DNA from: Erythrobacter sp. | Lineage (GTDB): Bacteria > Pseudomonadota > Alphaproteobacteria > Sphingomonadales > Sphingomonadaceae | Assembly: GCF_030066995.1 (NCBI RefSeq) | Contig: NZ_JASJAP010000001.1 | Coordinates: forward strand, 603,230-667,229 | Direction: 5' to 3' | Length of the DNA: 64,000 nucleotides | In this document: one piece after another, positions 55,536-64,000 of the stretch | Numbering within the stretch: the first letter of the stretch is position 1 | Layout: the number at the start of each line of letters is the position of its first letter | Notes under the pieces: model-generated | The model's database searches: none | The model's input: only the letters and a program-made list of their open reading frames with translations | What the model was told of the DNA's origin: nothing | Position numbers and translations under genes: made by a program

Positions 55536-56299
55536 CGTTCAGCCCCATCGGCGCCTGGGCGATCTACAAGCGCGAATTGATGCGCGCCTTTCGCACCGCG
55601 TTTCAGTCGATCCTCGCGCCCGTTTTGCTGGTCTCGCTCTATTTCATCGTCTTTGGCAGCGCTATCGGCAGCCGGATGCCGGCGATTGACGGGGTCGAAT
55701 ACGCCGCCTTCATCATCCCTGGCCTGCTCATGCTGACGCTGCTCGCCGAGACGACGAGCAATTCAAGCTTCGGCATCTACATGCCGCGTTTCACCGGTAC
55801 GATCTACGAACTGCTCTCCGCGCCCATCGGTGTCGCGGAGACCCTGATCGGCTTCGTCGGCGCCGCGGCGACCAAGAGCCTGATCCTCGCTGCAATCATC
55901 CTCACCACCGCGACCTTTTTCGTCGAATACGAAATCAAGTATCCCGCGTTCGCCTTGGGTTATATCATGCTGGTCGCGGCGAGCTTTTCGCTGTTCGGGT
56001 TCATTCTCGGGATCTGGGCGGACAGTTTTGAAAAACTTGGCATTATCCCGCAACTGATCCTCACGCCCCTGACCTTTCTGGGCGGAACCTTCTATTCGCT
56101 CGACATGCTGCCGGAGCCTTGGGACACGCTGGCTCTGTTCAACCCGATCGCCTTTCTGGTGAGCGGATTGCGCTGGACGTTCTATGGCACGGCGGATGTG
56201 GCGATTGGCGTTTCGCTGGGACTGACGCTCGGCTTTCTGGCGGTATGCGTCGCGATCATTGCCTTCATTTTCAAGACCGGTTGGCGGCTTAGAGAGTGA
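55532..56299 (+). CDS. ABC-2 type exporter permease
   Basis: 255-residue membrane protein with six helices of the ABC-2 family. Typical features are a cytoplasmic start (IYKRELMRAFRTAFQSI), EYAAFIIPGLLMLTLL and the late motif LTPLTFLGGTFYSLDMLP followed by FNPIAFLVSGLRW. Coupled to the ATPase gene by a 4-bp overlap; the two form a complete exporter core. Confidence 0.9.
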   Translation: MTFSPIGAWAIYKRELMRAFRTAFQSILAPVLLVSLYFIVFGSAIGSRMPAIDGVEYAAFIIPGLLMLTLLAETTSNSSFGIYMPRFTGTIYELLSAPIGVAETLIGFVGAAATKSLILAAIILTTATFFVEYEIKYPAFALGYIMLVAASFSLFGFILGIWADSFEKLGIIPQLILTPLTFLGGTFYSLDMLPEPWDTLALFNPIAFLVSGLRWTFYGTADVAIGVSLGLTLGFLAVCVAIIAFIFKTGWRLRE

Positions 56300-56362
56300 T
56301 GGCGCGACCCACCCCCGGCCAACGCGCCGATCGAGCGCACCCAACGCTTGATCGAGCGCCGA

Positions 56363-56399
56363 AATTCTTGAACGCACAGTTCATTTGCAGGCAAGAATT
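56363..56399. repeat. Inverted repeat upstream of the small outer-membrane protein
   Basis: aattcttg (56363-56370) and caagaatt (56392-56399) form an exact 8-bp inverted repeat with a 21-base spacer, in the 158-bp gap before the gene at 56458. It is A/T-rich relative to its surroundings and could be a regulator site or part of a promoter. No regulator is adjacent. Confidence 0.4.
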
Positions 56400-56457
56400 G
56401 CGCGTCTAACCCACCGCACGCTGCTTACCCCTGGAGCAGCGATGTGAGGATAAGATA

Positions 56458-57015
56458 ATGAAAAAGAATGTAATTTGCGCGCTTGTTGCAAGCGCCGCTT
56501 TCGTAACTCCGCACGCCGCTTTCGCACAGGATCGAGAGCCCGAAGTGTCGGTTGGCGGATACGCCGGTCTGCACGATCTTGGTGTCTTCGATGGCGATGT
56601 CATCGTCGATGATTTCGACGTCACCGACAACGGCGCCATCTTTGGCGGCTTCGTCGCGGTCGACTTCCCGGTGGCTGAAAGCTTCTTTGTCGGTATCGAA
56701 GGCAACGCCGCGGTTGGCACGGACGCCATTGACGCGGAATATGGCGCTTCGGCGCGAGCCGGCTTTCGCACCGCGAACGGCACCAAGCTCTATGTGCGTG
56801 GTGGCTATCAGGAAGTCGACGTCGATGCAGGCGAGTTCCTTGGCGTGGATGAAGACCTTCTTGAAGACGATTTCGACCTCGACACGACCACCGGAGACTA
56901 CCTGGTCGGCGCGGGTATCGATGTTCCCCTTGGCGGGTTCGATGTGCGCCTCAACCTAGACACCATCGCGTTCGACACGGTGCGCGCGACGGCGGGCATT
57001 GGCTTGCGCTTCTGA
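56458..57015 (+). CDS. Small outer-membrane beta-barrel protein (porin-family/OmpA-like barrel)
   Basis: 185-residue protein with a signal peptide (MKKNVICALVASAAFVTPHA, cleavage near AFAQ). The mature part has alternating hydrophobic strands typical of an eight-stranded barrel: EVSVGGYAGLHDLG, AIFGGFVAVDFPVAESFFVG, AEYGASARAGFRT, TKLYVRGGYQEV, and ends with TAGIGLRF (terminal aromatic). GAGGATAAG precedes the ATG. It is followed by a strong terminator. Function beyond an outer-membrane barrel is not readable. Confidence 0.85.
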   Translation: MKKNVICALVASAAFVTPHAAFAQDREPEVSVGGYAGLHDLGVFDGDVIVDDFDVTDNGAIFGGFVAVDFPVAESFFVGIEGNAAVGTDAIDAEYGASARAGFRTANGTKLYVRGGYQEVDVDAGEFLGVDEDLLEDDFDLDTTTGDYLVGAGIDVPLGGFDVRLNLDTIAFDTVRATAGIGLRF

Positions 57016-57037
57016 GCCGCGACCGAAACGGAAAGGG

Positions 57038-57076
57038 CGGGCGGGGCACTGGTATCGGCGTCCCGCCCGTTTGTTT
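57038..57076 (+). terminator. Rho-independent terminator after the outer-membrane protein gene
   Basis: cgggcggggc pairs with gtcccgcccg over 10 bp (one G-T pair), 12-base loop, followed by TTTGTTT. It lies 23 bp after the stop at 57015 and before tgt. Confidence 0.82.
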
Positions 57077-57084
57077 GCGGGTGA

Positions 57085-58253
<1,169 letters not shown>

Positions 58254-58254
<1 letters not shown>

Positions 58255-58568
58255 TGCGTGAACCTCCTGCCAAACTGCCTGATGATTGCGAGACGATGAT
58301 GGAGGTGCGCGTGGGCGTTGACGCAACCGATCGCGAGCTGGTGGCGCTGCTCGATCGGCGGTTCGGCTATATGCGCGCTGCGGCCCGCATCAAGCCGACC
58401 CGCGAAGCGGTGCGCGACAATGAGCGCAAGGCCTATGTGATCGAGCAGGCGGTAAAGGACGCCGAGGTGCGCGGCCTTCCGGGCGAGGTGATCGCCGATA
58501 TCTGGGAGCGTCTGGTCGAGGGCTCGATCGCCTATGAGTTCGAGGTCTGGGACAAGACGCGCACTTAG
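58254..58568 (+). CDS. Chorismate mutase (AroQ-type, small)
   Basis: 104-residue all-helical protein of the AroQ chorismate mutase / isochorismate-pyruvate lyase family. The first helix contains VDATDRELVALLDRRFGYMR, followed by AARIKPTREAVRDNERKAYV and a last helix IADIWERLVEGSIAYEF, with the charged residues that line the AroQ active site. ATG 58254 overlaps the tgt stop (TGATG); a TTG one codon upstream is also in frame. No N-terminal extension for other activities. Confidence 0.88.
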
Positions 58569-59048
58569 CTAGGCTGCTAGCTGGTCGCAGCGGGATGGGT
58601 GAGCGATTTCAGGCCTAGGCCTTACCCAAAAAGGCCATTAGGCGTGCCTGCTGCTTGCCGCGTTTCCGGGCGCGATCGAGTTCGCCATCCAGCTGAACTT
58701 TTTCTTCCATTTCCCGACGCCCTTCTCCGCGCCGCCATTGATGATCGGGCCAAAGGCGGCGAAGCGAACCTCTTCCCGGGGGCCGTCGGTAAGCAGGTTA
58801 ATCGGCGACTTTAATGCCTTTTGATGCTGGCTGCTGGACCGATGTCGCGTCGCTCTGAACAAGAGAAAAGGGGAGGTCAGGCATGGCCTCGGGGCGTTCA
58901 AGCAGAGTTCGGGTGCCTCGCTCAACAGGCCGAAGAGCAGGCGTGCCGGGCGAAGAATCTTTCCTCTAGAGTTTTCCATCGCTTTTCGTATGATCAGTTA
59001 GCTAACTTACGACTAACACTTATTAGTGCAGTTGCCCTGGGGGTAGTT
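58569..59048. other. 480-bp region without a convincing gene
   Basis: Between chorismate mutase and the lipoprotein gene. It contains a short hairpin (ggcctt ... aaggcc, around 58619-58637). A 31-codon minus-strand frame ends near 58617, inside a longer minus-strand frame at 58638-58979, but neither resembles a known protein. Base composition falls towards the 3' end, next to the A/T-richer lipoprotein gene. It may hold remnants of an eroded gene. Confidence 0.5.
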
Positions 59049-59630
59049 TTGGGCTGGATACGTACCGCAATCGTGGTCTTTGGGGCCTTTTCCCTCACGG
59101 CGTGCATCGATTTCAACGCTGAAGAACGCGCAGAAGTCCGTGAGCAGATGGATGTGTTGAAGGTTCGGATTGGACTTGCGCAGTCCGAACTCACAGCGGC
59201 CCGAAACAAGCAGAGTTCAATCGAAGGCAATATCTCCCGGTCAAAGCGGGAGCTCGTGCAGTATGAGAACAAGGTGAGGGCGGTTTTGCAGAGGCATCCG
59301 GAAGCCGTGACGGCCATCGTAGCCGGCTTCGGGGGAGCTGCTGTCGCCATTGATGCCAATAACGAGTTCTCAGAAGAGGCGGAATCGGTCGCTGCGGGAG
59401 TGGCGCTGATTGCTGGGCTTTATGCGCTCGGCAATCAAGAGGAGGTCGGGTACGTTGCCGGGGTGATGTCTAACGCAGACCGCGACGTGAAGGCGATGAA
59501 ATCTAGGATCACTGCGCTTGAAAGCGATCTTTTTACGCAGCGCAGCGTGGTGGCTCAGAAGCAATCGGCTCTGGTTCTCGCAACCAACCAACACCAGGCG
59601 TTGACCCAAAGGCTAATGGAGCTCCAATAG
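59049..59630 (+). CDS. Coiled-coil lipoprotein of unknown function, lower G+C
   Basis: The best start is a TTG at 59049 with GGGGG a few bases upstream, giving 193 residues. It begins with a short lipoprotein signal (TAIVVFGAFSLTAC, lipobox LTAC). The segment after it (NAEERAEVREQMDVLKVRI onward) is a coiled coil, followed by a small hydrophobic Ala/Gly-rich part (AIVAGFGGAAVAIDANNEFS ... GVALIAGLYAL) and a second coiled coil at the C-terminus. The open frame reaches back to 58821. Base composition is visibly lower in G+C than its neighbours. Family not recognised; possibly recently acquired. Confidence 0.65.
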   Translation: MGWIRTAIVVFGAFSLTACIDFNAEERAEVREQMDVLKVRIGLAQSELTAARNKQSSIEGNISRSKRELVQYENKVRAVLQRHPEAVTAIVAGFGGAAVAIDANNEFSEEAESVAAGVALIAGLYALGNQEEVGYVAGVMSNADRDVKAMKSRITALESDLFTQRSVVAQKQSALVLATNQHQALTQRLMELQ

Positions 59631-59632
59631 GA

Positions 59633-59662
59633 ACGGCGGCACCGGGAAGGCGCCGCCGTCTT
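59633..59662. terminator. Possible terminator between the lipoprotein gene and rpsD
   Basis: acggcggc and gccgccgt form an 8-bp stem with an 11-base loop, followed by CTT on the plus strand. It separates two convergent genes. The T-run is weak on both strands. Confidence 0.45.
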
Positions 59663-59684
59663 CTGAAGCGACTTTTCGTGAGAA

Positions 59685-60299
59685 CTAGCGCGAGTAGAAT
59701 TCGACCACGAGGTTCGGCTCCATCGTGACGGGGTAGGGCACCTCGTCAAGCTTGGGCACGCGGGTGAAGCTCACCTTGTCGTTGCCGTCGGGCGCGACAT
59801 AGTCGGGAATTTCCCGCTCGGGCAGGCTCTGCGCTTCGATGACGAGCGCCATTTCCTTCGCCTTGTTGCCCAGGCTGATGACATCGCCCACGTCGCAGCG
59901 GCGGCTCGCAATGTTGCACTTCACGCCGTTCACATAGATGTGGCCGTGGCTCACGATCTGGCGCGCGGCGAAGATCGTGGGGGCAAACTTGGCACGGTAG
60001 ACGATCATGTCCAGGCGGCGCTCAAGCAGGCCGATGAGGTTCTGACCCGTGTCACCCTTCATGCGGGTGGCGTCCTTGTAGGTCGAACGGAACTGTTTCT
60101 CGGTCACGTCGCCGTAATAGCCCTTGAGCTTCTGCTTGGCGCGAAGCTGGAGGCCAAAGTCGCTCATCTTGCTCTTGCGGCGCTGGCCGTGCTGGCCGGG
60201 GCCGTAGGAACGCTTGTTGACCGGGGAATTGGGGCGACCCCAGATGTTTTCGCCCATCCGGCGGTCGAGTTTGTACTTGGCGCTTTTGCGCTTTGACAT
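59685..60299 (-). CDS. rpsD: 30S ribosomal protein S4
   Basis: Primary 16S rRNA-binding protein of the small subunit. Begins [40 protein letters not shown] and the S4 RNA-binding domain ([32 protein letters not shown]) are diagnostic. ATG 60299 gives 204 residues, the usual size. It stands alone, outside any alpha operon. Confidence 0.97.
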   Translation of the reverse strand: MSKRKSAKYKLDRRMGENIWGRPNSPVNKRSYGPGQHGQRRKSKMSDFGLQLRAKQKLKGYYGDVTEKQFRSTYKDATRMKGDTGQNLIGLLERRLDMIVYRAKFAPTIFAARQIVSHGHIYVNGVKCNIASRRCDVGDVISLGNKAKEMALVIEAQSLPEREIPDYVAPDGNDKVSFTRVPKLDEVPYPVTMEPNLVVEFYSR

Positions 60300-60452
60300 A
60301 GGTCTTTCCTTCGATTTGCTGAGCCGCCCGAAGTGGCGGCCATTCAACCCGGCATCGCACCGCTGAAGCGTCGATCTTCAGCGCGGCTGCCGCTTCACCG
60401 GGGTGCGGAGCCAATTCGCGAAAGCGCGCAAATAGCAGCGGGCGCGCAGAAA

Positions 60453-61601
60453 TCAACCCTTATCCGGCCGCCCCAGCGAGGAGAGCACGCCGCGCAGAGT
60501 GCGCACTTCGAGGTGGTTCCAGCCCGCCTTGGTGAGAACGCTGCGCAAGGTGCGCCTGGTCGCCTCTTCGCGGTCGGGCGGCAGGAAATAGCCCTTGGGC
60601 GCGAGCATGGATTCAAGGTGCTCGATCAGCCCGTCGAGCTCCTCTTGCGGCGCGGGAGGCAAAAGCTCTTCATCCGCCGTGGGTTGCACCAGATCGCTTT
60701 GGGCCTGCTCGCGCCCGATGCGCGACCATTCATACGCGGCAAGGATCACCGCTTGCGCCAGGTTGAGCGAGCCGAATTCGGGGTTGATCGGAACGGTCAG
60801 GATATGCCGGGCGAGCGCGACATCCTCGGTCTCGAGCCCCGATCGTTCCGGGCCGAACAAGACCGCGTGACGCCCCGGCTCGCCATGGATCAGCCGCGCG
60901 GCGCCGTCGGCACCGACCACAGGCTTGGTCACGCCGCGCTTGCGCACGGTGGTGGCGTAGACATGCTGGCAATCGGCGACCGCCTCGGCGGTGGTGTCGA
61001 ACACTTGGGCTTGATCGAGGACGATATCCGCGCCCGCCGCTGCGGGACCCGCCGAAGGGTTGGGCCAGCCATCGCGCGGGGCCACAAGCCGCATCTCGGT
61101 GAGCCCGAAATTGAGCATCGCGCGCGCTGCCTTGCCAATGTTTTCGCCCAGTTGCGGGCGGACAAGGACGATGACGGGTTTGTTGGTTTCGTCCTTAAGC
61201 CTAGGCTTCGCTCGGCTTTGCCCTTCGACAGGCTCAGGGCGAACGGATGTGAGTGCCGGTTCATCATCCGTTCGTCCCGAGCGAAGTCGAGGGGCGTTGG
61301 CGAGCGAAGCCGAGCCTCGTCTTTCCGAAGGTGGCCTTGCAAGAAATGAAAGGCGATCCCAATCACCCATGATCAGCGCTTCCTTCTTCGCACGAGACCA
61401 TCCCTTGATCCGTAATTCAGCCGCAAGCGCCTCATGCCGCTCCCCAAATTCCTGCGACCACACCAGCTCCACGGGCAGCCGCGATGCGGTGTACCCCGCG
61501 ACCGCGCCGCTGTGATGCGCGCCCACCCGCGCGTCCAGATCGTCGGTGTGCCCGGTGTAGTAAGTCCCATCCGAGCAGCGCAGCATATAGGCCCAGAACA
61601 C
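60453..61601 (-). CDS. Fused reading frame: GIY-YIG nuclease-like domain plus TrmJ-type RNA 2'-O-methyltransferase
   Basis: One uninterrupted 382-codon frame. Residues 1-~83 are a complete GIY-YIG domain (AYMLRCSDGTYYTGHTDDL ... IKGWSRAKKEALIMGDW). Residues ~84-137 come from a palindromic repeat. Residues ~141-382 are a SPOUT methyltransferase of the TrmJ/LasT type: VIVLVRPQLGENIGKAARAM, VLFGPERSGLETEDVALA and FGSLNLAQAVILAAYEW. No ATG, GTG or TTG lies in frame between the repeat and the methyltransferase core; the nearest is ATG 61370 at the end of the GIY-YIG part. So the methyltransferase is made either as the full fusion or with an N-terminal extension encoded by the repeat. Confidence 0.85.
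   Translation of the reverse strand: MFWAYMLRCSDGTYYTGHTDDLDARVGAHHSGAVAGYTASRLPVELVWSQEFGERHEALAAELRIKGWSRAKKEALIMGDWDRLSFLARPPSERRGSASLANAPRLRSGRTDDEPALTSVRPEPVEGQSRAKPRLKDETNKPVIVLVRPQLGENIGKAARAMLNFGLTEMRLVAPRDGWPNPSAGPAAAGADIVLDQAQVFDTTAEAVADCQHVYATTVRKRGVTKPVVGADGAARLIHGEPGRHAVLFGPERSGLETEDVALARHILTVPINPEFGSLNLAQAVILAAYEWSRIGREQAQSDLVQPTADEELLPPAPQEELDGLIEHLESMLAPKGYFLPPDREEATRRTLRSVLTKAGWNHLEVRTLRGVLSSLGRPDKG
61204..61317. repeat. Palindromic repeat joining the GIY-YIG and TrmJ domains
   Basis: The left side contains ggcttcgctcggc and gcccttcgacaggctcaggg followed by gaacggatg. The right side contains catccgttcgtc, gaagtcgaggggc and gcgaagccgagcc, the reverse complements with substitutions. 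The centre is about 61256. It resembles the 'cccttcgacaggctcagg' repeats dispersed in sphingomonad genomes. Here it is fully translated (residues VRPEPVEGQSRAKPR on the minus strand) and lies between two domains. Borders are approximate. Confidence 0.78.
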
Positions 61602-61607
61602 GCGCGC

Positions 61608-62084
<477 letters not shown>

Positions 62085-62093
62085 TGGCGGGCG

Positions 62094-62303
62094 TTACTTC
62101 TTGATCCGGTGATAGAAGGCAAACCCTGCGCCCGCCACGAGCCCGAGCGGCAGGCTTACGACGGGCAGCAAGGCGCCGGCCACCGCGCCGATGGCGGCGC
62201 CGGTCAGCACCGGCTTGGTCGAAGGGTGATGCATACCCTCCTTCGCCATGCCGCTCAGCTCCTGCTTGGCGTCTTCGACCCAATCGTTTTCGTTGTCGCT
62301 CAC
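62094..62303 (-). CDS. Small membrane protein, unknown
   Basis: 69-residue protein beginning MSDNENDWVEDAKQELSGMA, with a glycine/alanine-rich hydrophobic part (VLTGAAIGAVAGALLPVVSL and LGLVAGAGFAFYHRIKK) that could form one or two membrane helices. It lies 7 bp after glyA and 9 bp before nrdR, so it is probably co-transcribed with both. Similar small proteins are common in sphingomonads; function unknown. Confidence 0.75.
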   Translation of the reverse strand: MSDNENDWVEDAKQELSGMAKEGMHHPSTKPVLTGAAIGAVAGALLPVVSLPLGLVAGAGFAFYHRIKK

Positions 62304-62310
62304 CTTCGCC

Positions 62311-63621
62311 TCACTTGCCGGGATATACGGGAAAATCGGCGCACAGTTCGCTCACGCGCGCGCGCACGCTTTCTTCCACCTGCGCGTCGCCCTCAGCGCC
62401 GTTCTGGGAGAGGCCGTCCACGACCTCTGCGATCAGCGCGCCCACTGTGCGGAACTCGACCGGGCCAAAGCCGCGCGTTGTGCCCGCCGGTGTGCCCAGA
62501 CGCACGCCGCTGGTGACAAAGGGAGAGCGCGTATCGAACGGGATCCCGTTCTTGTTGCAGGTGAGCCAGGCGCGATCGAGGCCCTTTTCGGCGTCCTTGC
62601 CGGTCACGCCTTTGGCGGTGAGATCGACCAGCATCGAATGATTGTCCGTGCCGCCCGAACAGATGCGCAAACCGTTCTCTTCAAGGCTCGCCGCCAGAGC
62701 GCGCGCGTTCTCGACGATGCGGTGCGCATAGGCCTTGAATTCGGGGGTCAGCGCTTCGCGGAAAGCGACGGCTTTTGCCGCGATCACGTGCATGAGGGGG
62801 CCACCCTGAAGGCCGGGAAAGACCGCCATGTTGAGCGGCTTGGTGTATTTCTCATCGTTCCACAAGATGATGCCGGAGCGCGGGCCGCGCAGGCTCTTAT
62901 GCGTCGTCGAGGTGACGATATCGCAGTGCGGGAAGGGCGAGGGGTGGGCGCCGCCCGCAACAAGTCCGGAAATGTGGCTCATGTCGCACAAAAGGATCGC
63001 GCCCACTTCATCGGCAATTTCGCGGAAACGGGCGAAATCCCATGTCCGCGAATAGGCGGTGCCGCCGCAGATGATCACCTTTGGCTTGTGCTCGCGCGCG
63101 GTCGCGGCCACGTCGTCCATGTCGATCAGCTCGTCATCCTGGCGAACGCCGTAGCTCACGGGGTTGAACCACTTGCCGCTCATATTGACCGGCGACCCGT
63201 GCGTCAGGTGCCCGCCGGAATTGAGGTCGAGCCCCATGAACGTGTCGCCCGGCTCCAGCAGCGCGAGAAACACCGCCTGGTTCATCTGGCTGCCGGAATT
63301 GGGCTGCACATTGGCGAAATGGCATCCGAACAATTGCTTAGCGCGATCAATTGCCAGCGTTTCGACCACATCGGCGTATTCGCAGCCGCCGTAATAGCGC
63401 TTGCCCGGATAGCCCTCGGCGTATTTGTTGGTGAACACGCTGCCGGTCGCCTCGAGCACCGCTCTGGACGCGATATTCTCGCTCGCGATCAGCTCGATCT
63501 TGTCGCGCTGGCGGTCAAGCTCTTTCTCGATGGCCGCGGCGATATCCGGATCCGCGGTGGCGAGATCGTCATGCCAGAAGCCGTGCATCGGGTCCGTGAG
63601 GTGGGAGGGCTGAGTGCTCAT
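62311..63621 (-). CDS. glyA: Serine hydroxymethyltransferase GlyA
   Basis: PLP enzyme that interconverts serine and glycine while supplying one-carbon units. Signatures are [35 protein letters not shown] and the PLP lysine in [15 protein letters not shown]. The C-terminal end contains [14 protein letters not shown]. 436 residues, normal. The ATG overlaps the rpiB stop by four bases, so the two are coupled. Confidence 0.97.
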   Translation of the reverse strand: MSTQPSHLTDPMHGFWHDDLATADPDIAAAIEKELDRQRDKIELIASENIASRAVLEATGSVFTNKYAEGYPGKRYYGGCEYADVVETLAIDRAKQLFGCHFANVQPNSGSQMNQAVFLALLEPGDTFMGLDLNSGGHLTHGSPVNMSGKWFNPVSYGVRQDDELIDMDDVAATAREHKPKVIICGGTAYSRTWDFARFREIADEVGAILLCDMSHISGLVAGGAHPSPFPHCDIVTSTTHKSLRGPRSGIILWNDEKYTKPLNMAVFPGLQGGPLMHVIAAKAVAFREALTPEFKAYAHRIVENARALAASLEENGLRICSGGTDNHSMLVDLTAKGVTGKDAEKGLDRAWLTCNKNGIPFDTRSPFVTSGVRLGTPAGTTRGFGPVEFRTVGALIAEVVDGLSQNGAEGDAQVEESVRARVSELCADFPVYPGK

Positions 63622-64000
63622 TGATGGGTCTCGATATGATCGGGCAGGTTGGGCGGGGTGCCAAGCTTGGCAACGCGGCGCTGATGGCGGCCATCAGGAT
63701 TGCCCGCGTCGGCAAATTCGGTGTTCAGAAAGGTAGCTACGCACGACTTTGCCATTTCGATGCCGATCAGCCGCGCGCCAAGCGCAATCGCGTTGGCGTC
63801 GTTGTGTTCGCGAGCGAGGGCGGCGGACAGCGGTTCGGACACCAGCGCGCACCGCACCGCCGGATGCCGGTTGACGCTGATCGAGATACCGATGCCCGAT
63901 CCGCACAGCGCAACACCGCACTCGGCGGTTCCATCGGCGATGATCTCGGCGAGGCGATAGCCGTAATCGGGATAATCGACGCTCGCGCCGGGCTCTGGGC
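63618..64000 (-). CDS. rpiB: Ribose-5-phosphate isomerase B RpiB, 5' part beyond the window
   Basis: Interconverts ribose-5- and ribulose-5-phosphate. The frame runs off the right edge, so only the C-terminal ~126 residues are present. The visible part includes [20 protein letters not shown], then [20 protein letters not shown] (active-site cysteine and phosphate-binding residues) and [20 protein letters not shown]. Coupled to glyA by a 4-bp overlap. Confidence 0.93.
   Translation of the reverse strand, partial: PEPGASVDYPDYGYRLAEIIADGTAECGVALCGSGIGISISVNRHPAVRCALVSEPLSAALAREHNDANAIALGARLIGIEMAKSCVATFLNTEFADAGNPDGRHQRRVAKLGTPPNLPDHIETHQ

Noticed and set aside
58638..58979. 113-codon minus-strand frame in the gap after chorismate mutase
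   Set aside because: No similarity to any family I know, no ribosome-binding site and unlike coding composition.

Overview
The window is compact, G+C-rich bacterial DNA with short intergenic gaps, many GTG/TTG starts and long runs of overlapping genes. Gene content points to an alphaproteobacterium of the Sphingomonadales, most likely an Erythrobacter-like member: a phoR-pstCAB-phoU-phoB cluster without pstS, a complete ccoNOQP-GHIS (cbb3 oxidase) operon with an Fnr/FixK-type regulator, COQ4, an error-prone DnaE2, and a bchE-bchJ pair of bacteriochlorophyll genes. The last suggests a present or past aerobic anoxygenic phototroph. No insertion sequence, prophage, integrase or CRISPR array was seen; the region looks like chromosomal core with a few lineage-specific inserts.

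Layout. 1-3639: dnaE2 (5' end cut by the window) carrying an in-frame palindromic repeat. 3644-9921: phosphate sensing and uptake, with a Pho box before pstC. 10020-12021: tRNA-Glu and recJ. 12105-17304: a flavodoxin-like protein, an unknown protein, an AHH-type nuclease, nitronate monooxygenase, an amidohydrolase and a DUF2189 membrane protein. 17380-31070: a low-oxygen regulon (hemN, cco operon, fnr-like regulator, ompW, bchEJ) tied together by five TTGAT-N4-ATCAA type sites. 31176-33002: leuA with a leucine-rich leader peptide and attenuator. 33155-38206: two paralogous exported YHS-domain proteins, an I78 inhibitor-like lipoprotein, an LldD-like dehydrogenase, a strikingly cysteine-rich exported protein, YceI and a DUF4329 protein. 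38250-42118: ilvB-X-ilvN-ilvC, with an unknown coupled gene X inside the acetolactate synthase pair and a leader peptide/attenuator upstream. 42122-49248: miaA, serB, coq4, nitroreductase, MFS transporter, purL. 49264-58568: two membrane proteins, xseB-ispA-lipoprotein-coaD, cyclophilin, queA, an ABC exporter, a small outer-membrane protein, tgt and chorismate mutase. 59049-64000: an orphan lipoprotein, rpsD, a GIY-YIG/TrmJ fusion created across a second palindromic repeat, nrdR, a small membrane protein, glyA and the 3' part of rpiB.

How the parts work together. The clearest circuits are a PhoB-autoregulated phosphate operon; an oxygen-responsive Fnr-type regulon covering terminal oxidase, anaerobic haem synthesis, anaerobic bacteriochlorophyll cyclase and OmpW; and transcription attenuation of branched-chain amino-acid synthesis at both ilvB and leuA. 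The least understood parts are the YHS2/cysteine-rich protein pair, the small gene inside ilvBN, the small cysteine protein after ccoS, and the two genes disrupted or joined by palindromic repeats. All functions are assigned by reading motifs; no database search was run.
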